Source: Pseudomonas sp. 14P_8.1_Bac3 (GTDB lineage: Bacteria; Pseudomonadota; Gammaproteobacteria; Pseudomonadales; Pseudomonadaceae). Taken from it: DNA of 64,000 bases. The stretch spans positions 310,001 through 374,000 of the forward strand of contig NZ_JANLOD010000049.1 in assembly GCF_025466085.1 (NCBI RefSeq), written 5' to 3'. Under the pieces are notes generated by a model. That model made no database searches. It was not told the origin of the DNA and saw nothing but the letters and a program-made list of their open reading frames with translations. Positions 61,695-64,000 of this stretch are shown piece after piece. The translations under genes and the position numbers were made by a program. Positions within the stretch are counted from its first letter, which is position 1. Each line of letters starts with the position of its first letter.

Positions 61695-62426
61695 ATGCCA
61701 AAAGCCGCATCCCAGAAAGCAGAAGCGCCTACGCCGGCCTCCAAAACCAAAAAAAAAGCTTCGCCTGAAGCGGGGATGGCCCCGGTAAAACCGCTGGAGC
61801 GACGTACCGCCGCCAATGCCGCGGCAGGGACCAAGGTCAAGCCGAACCGTCGTTCGGAAGAAACCATAGCCAATATCCTCAAGGCCACGGAAGAAGTGGT
61901 GCTGATGTCCGGCGCAGACCGTATTTCGATCCTCGACGTGTGCCAGGTTGCCGGTGTTTCGCGGGGCACCTTTTATCGCTATTTCGCGTCACAAGAAGAC
62001 CTGCTGGACACCTTTTCCCGGCATAAACGCGAAAGTTTCCACAGCTCGCTGTCTCAGGAACTGGGGCATATCAGCGATCCGGAAGCGCGCCTCAATGCGC
62101 TGTTTGCCTATCTCGACAACTACCTTGAGCAGAGCCGGGCGCGGCGTTTGCTGGTGGTCGCCCCTGACTATGCGCTGGGTTTCTTTCGGCGGATTTTCCA
62201 CGATTCGATCGTGCGCTTTCAGGACGGCCTGGGCATCGTCTTCGACGACTGGGATGAGCGCCTCGGTGTGCGTCTCGACCGCGAACTGATCTGCGAAATG
62301 ATCATTCGTTACGTGTTGAGTGAAATCCTGGTGCCGGAAGCGGCCGGGCGTCGCCTGTTCCCGGTGCGCGTGAAAAAACTGCTGGGCGCGTTGATCATGG
62401 GGTCCACTTCCCGCACCCGTCGTTAA
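61695..62426 (+). CDS. TetR-family transcriptional regulator with long N-terminal extension
   Basis: The 243-residue protein has a basic, Ala/Lys-rich extension (about 1-50). The TetR helix-turn-helix follows (about 55-105: ETIANILKATEEVVLMSGAD, ILDVCQVAGVSRGTFYRYFA). The C-terminal part is a helical ligand domain. It is divergent from the decayed ligase and upstream of the second amidohydrolase, so it may have controlled both. The gene ends at an intrinsic terminator. Confidence 0.88.
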   Translation: MPKAASQKAEAPTPASKTKKKASPEAGMAPVKPLERRTAANAAAGTKVKPNRRSEETIANILKATEEVVLMSGADRISILDVCQVAGVSRGTFYRYFASQEDLLDTFSRHKRESFHSSLSQELGHISDPEARLNALFAYLDNYLEQSRARRLLVVAPDYALGFFRRIFHDSIVRFQDGLGIVFDDWDERLGVRLDRELICEMIIRYVLSEILVPEAAGRRLFPVRVKKLLGALIMGSTSRTRR

Positions 62427-62457
62427 TCTCCGAGCGTTACCCCCTTCGCAATAGCCA

Positions 62458-62483
62458 GAGCCCCCGTTTATCGGGGGCTTTGC
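62458..62483 (+). terminator. Intrinsic terminator after tetR-type gene
   Basis: AGCCCCCG, loop TTTAT, CGGGGGCT at 62458-62478, followed by TTGCGTTT. The stem is strong and the T-run short. Confidence 0.8.
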
Positions 62484-62620
62484 GTTTCCGGGCGCCGGAT
62501 TTCTCTCGGCTTTCGTGTGCAATTTCTTCGCTGAAAATCTCTTTTCCAGCACTTGATCAACATTTTTCGAACAACGGCGAAGGCTCTGCTGCGGGCTTCT
62601 TCAGCTCGCTTTAAAATAAA

Positions 62621-62647
62621 TTGAACAGTATTTTGATTTCTGATCAA
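62621..62647. promoter_or_regulatory. TTGAACA / TGATCAA boxes before the second amidohydrolase
   Basis: TTGAACA at 62621-62627 and TGATCAA at 62641-62647 lie in the AT-rich 351-base gap 62427-62777, which holds no gene. The TetR promoter carries the same two words, TGATCAA at 61593-61599 and TTGAACA at 61617-61623, in the opposite order. Confidence 0.35.
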
Positions 62648-62777
62648 TTTGAATTTAAGCTCTGGTCGTAGCAGTGAGCCCTAAGGCTTCTCCTTTTCGC
62701 GGCAACTCAGATTCTGGCCACGTGAAGGCACCGCGCAAAAAACCAACAAAAAAGTGCCAACTTCGAGGTACCTGGAC

Positions 62778-63842
62778 ATGCTGATCGATCTCCACGCCCA
62801 CGCCCCCCATCCGGGCTATTACAACCAGCACCCTCACTGGGGGCCGTTTTTCGAGCAACACGCCGACGGCGATATCAAGCTGCGCGTAGGTGACTGGATT
62901 CTGGGCCTCGGGTCGCCAGAGCGTAAGGCTGCCGTGCGCTCCGGTAACGGTCCCAAACTTGAGGAGTATTTCGCTCGCTGGGCTGACCCGAAAGTGCGCC
63001 TGGCCGGTATGGATGCAGCAGGGCAGAACCTGCAGGTGGTGTCCGTTCCCTCCCACTGCTACATGTACTGGACTGAAGCCGAGTTCGCCGTTCCGTTCGC
63101 CCGCACCGTCAACAACACGCTGGCCGAGTACTGCTCCGCGGCTCCGGATCGCCTGATGTTCTGGGCTCATGTTCCTTTGAATGCGCCAGAAGCGGCGGCG
63201 GCTGAACTGCGTCATGCCTGCACCGAGCTGGGCGCCAAGGGCCTGGTGGCCGGTGGCGCCAACTTCGGCGGTCTGGAATTCGATTCGCCGGAACTCGACG
63301 TGGTGTGGAAAACCCTCTGCGACCTGGATCTGCCGATGTTCATTCACGGCTACAACCAGTCAGTGACCTGGGGCAAGAACGCCAACGACGATCGTTACGA
63401 AACCACGGCGATCGTGGGCATGCAGTACGACGAAAGCCGTTGCTTCTGGAACCTGATCTGCGGCGGTGTGCTTGACCGTTTCCCTGACCTGAAGGTGTAC
63501 ATCACCCACGGTGGCGGCTATGTGCCGTATCAGCTGGGTCGTCTGGCCAAGACCAACGAAAACCTCGACGTCAAATACAACAAGAAGCCGTTGCTCGAGT
63601 ACATGAAGAACTTCTACTTCGACGTCGAGCTGCATGAAGTGCCGATGCGCCAGGCCCTGGTCGACATCATCGGCGCCGACCACGTGCTCTACGGCAGCAA
63701 CTTCGGTGGCAGCGACGCCGTACGCCACGACCTGACCCACGGCCTCAAGTTGTCCGATGCCGACTTGCGCAAGATTCGCTATGAAAACGCCTGCCGTTTG
63801 CTGCACATCGATCCGGCCAAGTTGGGCAAGGTAGGTGCCTGA
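62778..63842 (+). CDS. ACMSD-type amidohydrolase (amidohydrolase-2 family)
   Basis: The 354-residue TIM-barrel enzyme has metal-binding IDLHAH, MFIHGYNQSVTWGKN and YITHGGGYVPYQLG. At the metal-ligand Asp position it reads VLYGSNFGG, with Asn. The family includes decarboxylases and hydrolases of aromatic or ring-opened acids. It closely parallels the enzyme at 58120. Its stop overlaps the start of an FAH-family gene by one base, so the two work in one operon, as is common in aromatic breakdown. Confidence 0.85.
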   Translation: MLIDLHAHAPHPGYYNQHPHWGPFFEQHADGDIKLRVGDWILGLGSPERKAAVRSGNGPKLEEYFARWADPKVRLAGMDAAGQNLQVVSVPSHCYMYWTEAEFAVPFARTVNNTLAEYCSAAPDRLMFWAHVPLNAPEAAAAELRHACTELGAKGLVAGGANFGGLEFDSPELDVVWKTLCDLDLPMFIHGYNQSVTWGKNANDDRYETTAIVGMQYDESRCFWNLICGGVLDRFPDLKVYITHGGGYVPYQLGRLAKTNENLDVKYNKKPLLEYMKNFYFDVELHEVPMRQALVDIIGADHVLYGSNFGGSDAVRHDLTHGLKLSDADLRKIRYENACRLLHIDPAKLGKVGA

Positions 63843-64000
63843 TGAAGCTGGCGCGTTGTGAGTATTTTGCTACGGGCATTTTCTGGGCTGTGGTCGATGA
63901 AGCTCAGGACCAGGTAACGCCCATTTTTGGTGATTTCAACGAATGGGCGCCCGCCGTGGCAGCCGGACGCGGTATCAGCTCGGTGCGTTTCGCCGGGCCA
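63842..64000 (+). CDS. Fumarylacetoacetate-hydrolase-family protein, 5' part only
   Basis: The first 53 residues begin MKLARCEYFATGIFWAVVDE and continue QVTPIFGDFNEWAPAVAAG, like the N-terminal region of FAH-family proteins. The gene runs off the window edge. The one-base overlap with the amidohydrolase (TGATG) shows translational coupling. Such enzymes hydrolyse or decarboxylate oxo-acids late in ring-cleavage pathways. Confidence 0.7.
   Translation, partial: MKLARCEYFATGIFWAVVDEAQDQVTPIFGDFNEWAPAVAAGRGISSVRFAGP

Overview
The window reads as a chromosomal segment of a Pseudomonas of the fluorescens group. It has high-GC coding bias, many extragenic REP doublets of the type TGTAGGAGCGAGC...GCTCGCTCCTACA, and a typical Pseudomonas gene set (malate:quinone oxidoreductase, FeaR/FeaB, TctCBA, an orphan VgrG island, many transporters and chemoreceptors). 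I saw no rRNA, tRNA, CRISPR array, insertion sequence or prophage. Region 1 (about 1-12,420) looks like an amine or amino-alcohol catabolic locus. It holds a FeaR-like AraC regulator, a FixJ/LuxR-type response regulator, an HpaC-like flavin reductase, a three-gene minus-strand operon (APC permease, class-III PLP enzyme resembling ammonia-phospho-lyases, APH-fold kinase), a chemoreceptor, an alginate-export-family porin, a small cytochrome c and a FeaB-like phenylacetaldehyde dehydrogenase. A kinase plus phospho-lyase plus aldehyde dehydrogenase could turn a beta-amino alcohol into an acid. Region 2 (12,422-32,853) is a mosaic of small units: a DUF3772/MscS channel, a thiolase, a LysR-flanked FAD amine oxidase with a polyamine-type binding protein, a ChrA transporter, the tripartite tricarboxylate transporter tctCBA, an SBF-like transporter, a ketoglutarate-semialdehyde-type dehydrogenase with an isochorismatase-fold hydrolase and a divergent HxlR regulator, a DyP peroxidase, a nucleotidyltransferase truncated beside a REP, an HhH-type protein overlapping a DUF72 protein, and a decayed chemoreceptor. 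Region 3 (32,936-40,331) has ilvD and mqo, then a plus-strand trio: a FemAB/GNAT-like protein, a GT61 glycosyltransferase and a diaminopimelate-epimerase paralogue with an altered active site. Region 4 (40,501-48,071) is a type VI secretion effector island on the minus strand: vgrG, a DUF4123 adaptor, a 1199-residue VasX-type predicted pore-forming effector and a DUF6708-like membrane protein that may be its immunity protein. All four genes overlap. Region 5 (48,300-57,820) looks like uptake and oxidative breakdown of a nitrogenous compound: a DHA2 exporter, two NCS1 permeases, an isochorismatase-fold hydrolase, an LLM flavin monooxygenase, a chemoreceptor and a flavin reductase. Three copies of a TGG(T/A)ATACC(A/G)TAATA motif sit in the LLM/chemoreceptor and flavin-reductase/permease intergenic regions and suggest one shared regulator not encoded here. 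Region 6 (58,120-64,000) is a partly decayed catabolic island. Two paralogous ACMSD-type amidohydrolases, IclR and TetR regulators and the start of an FAH-family gene surround two deletion scars: an amidohydrolase joined to the end of an MFS transporter, and an acyl-CoA ligase start carrying a stop codon joined to a thiolase end.
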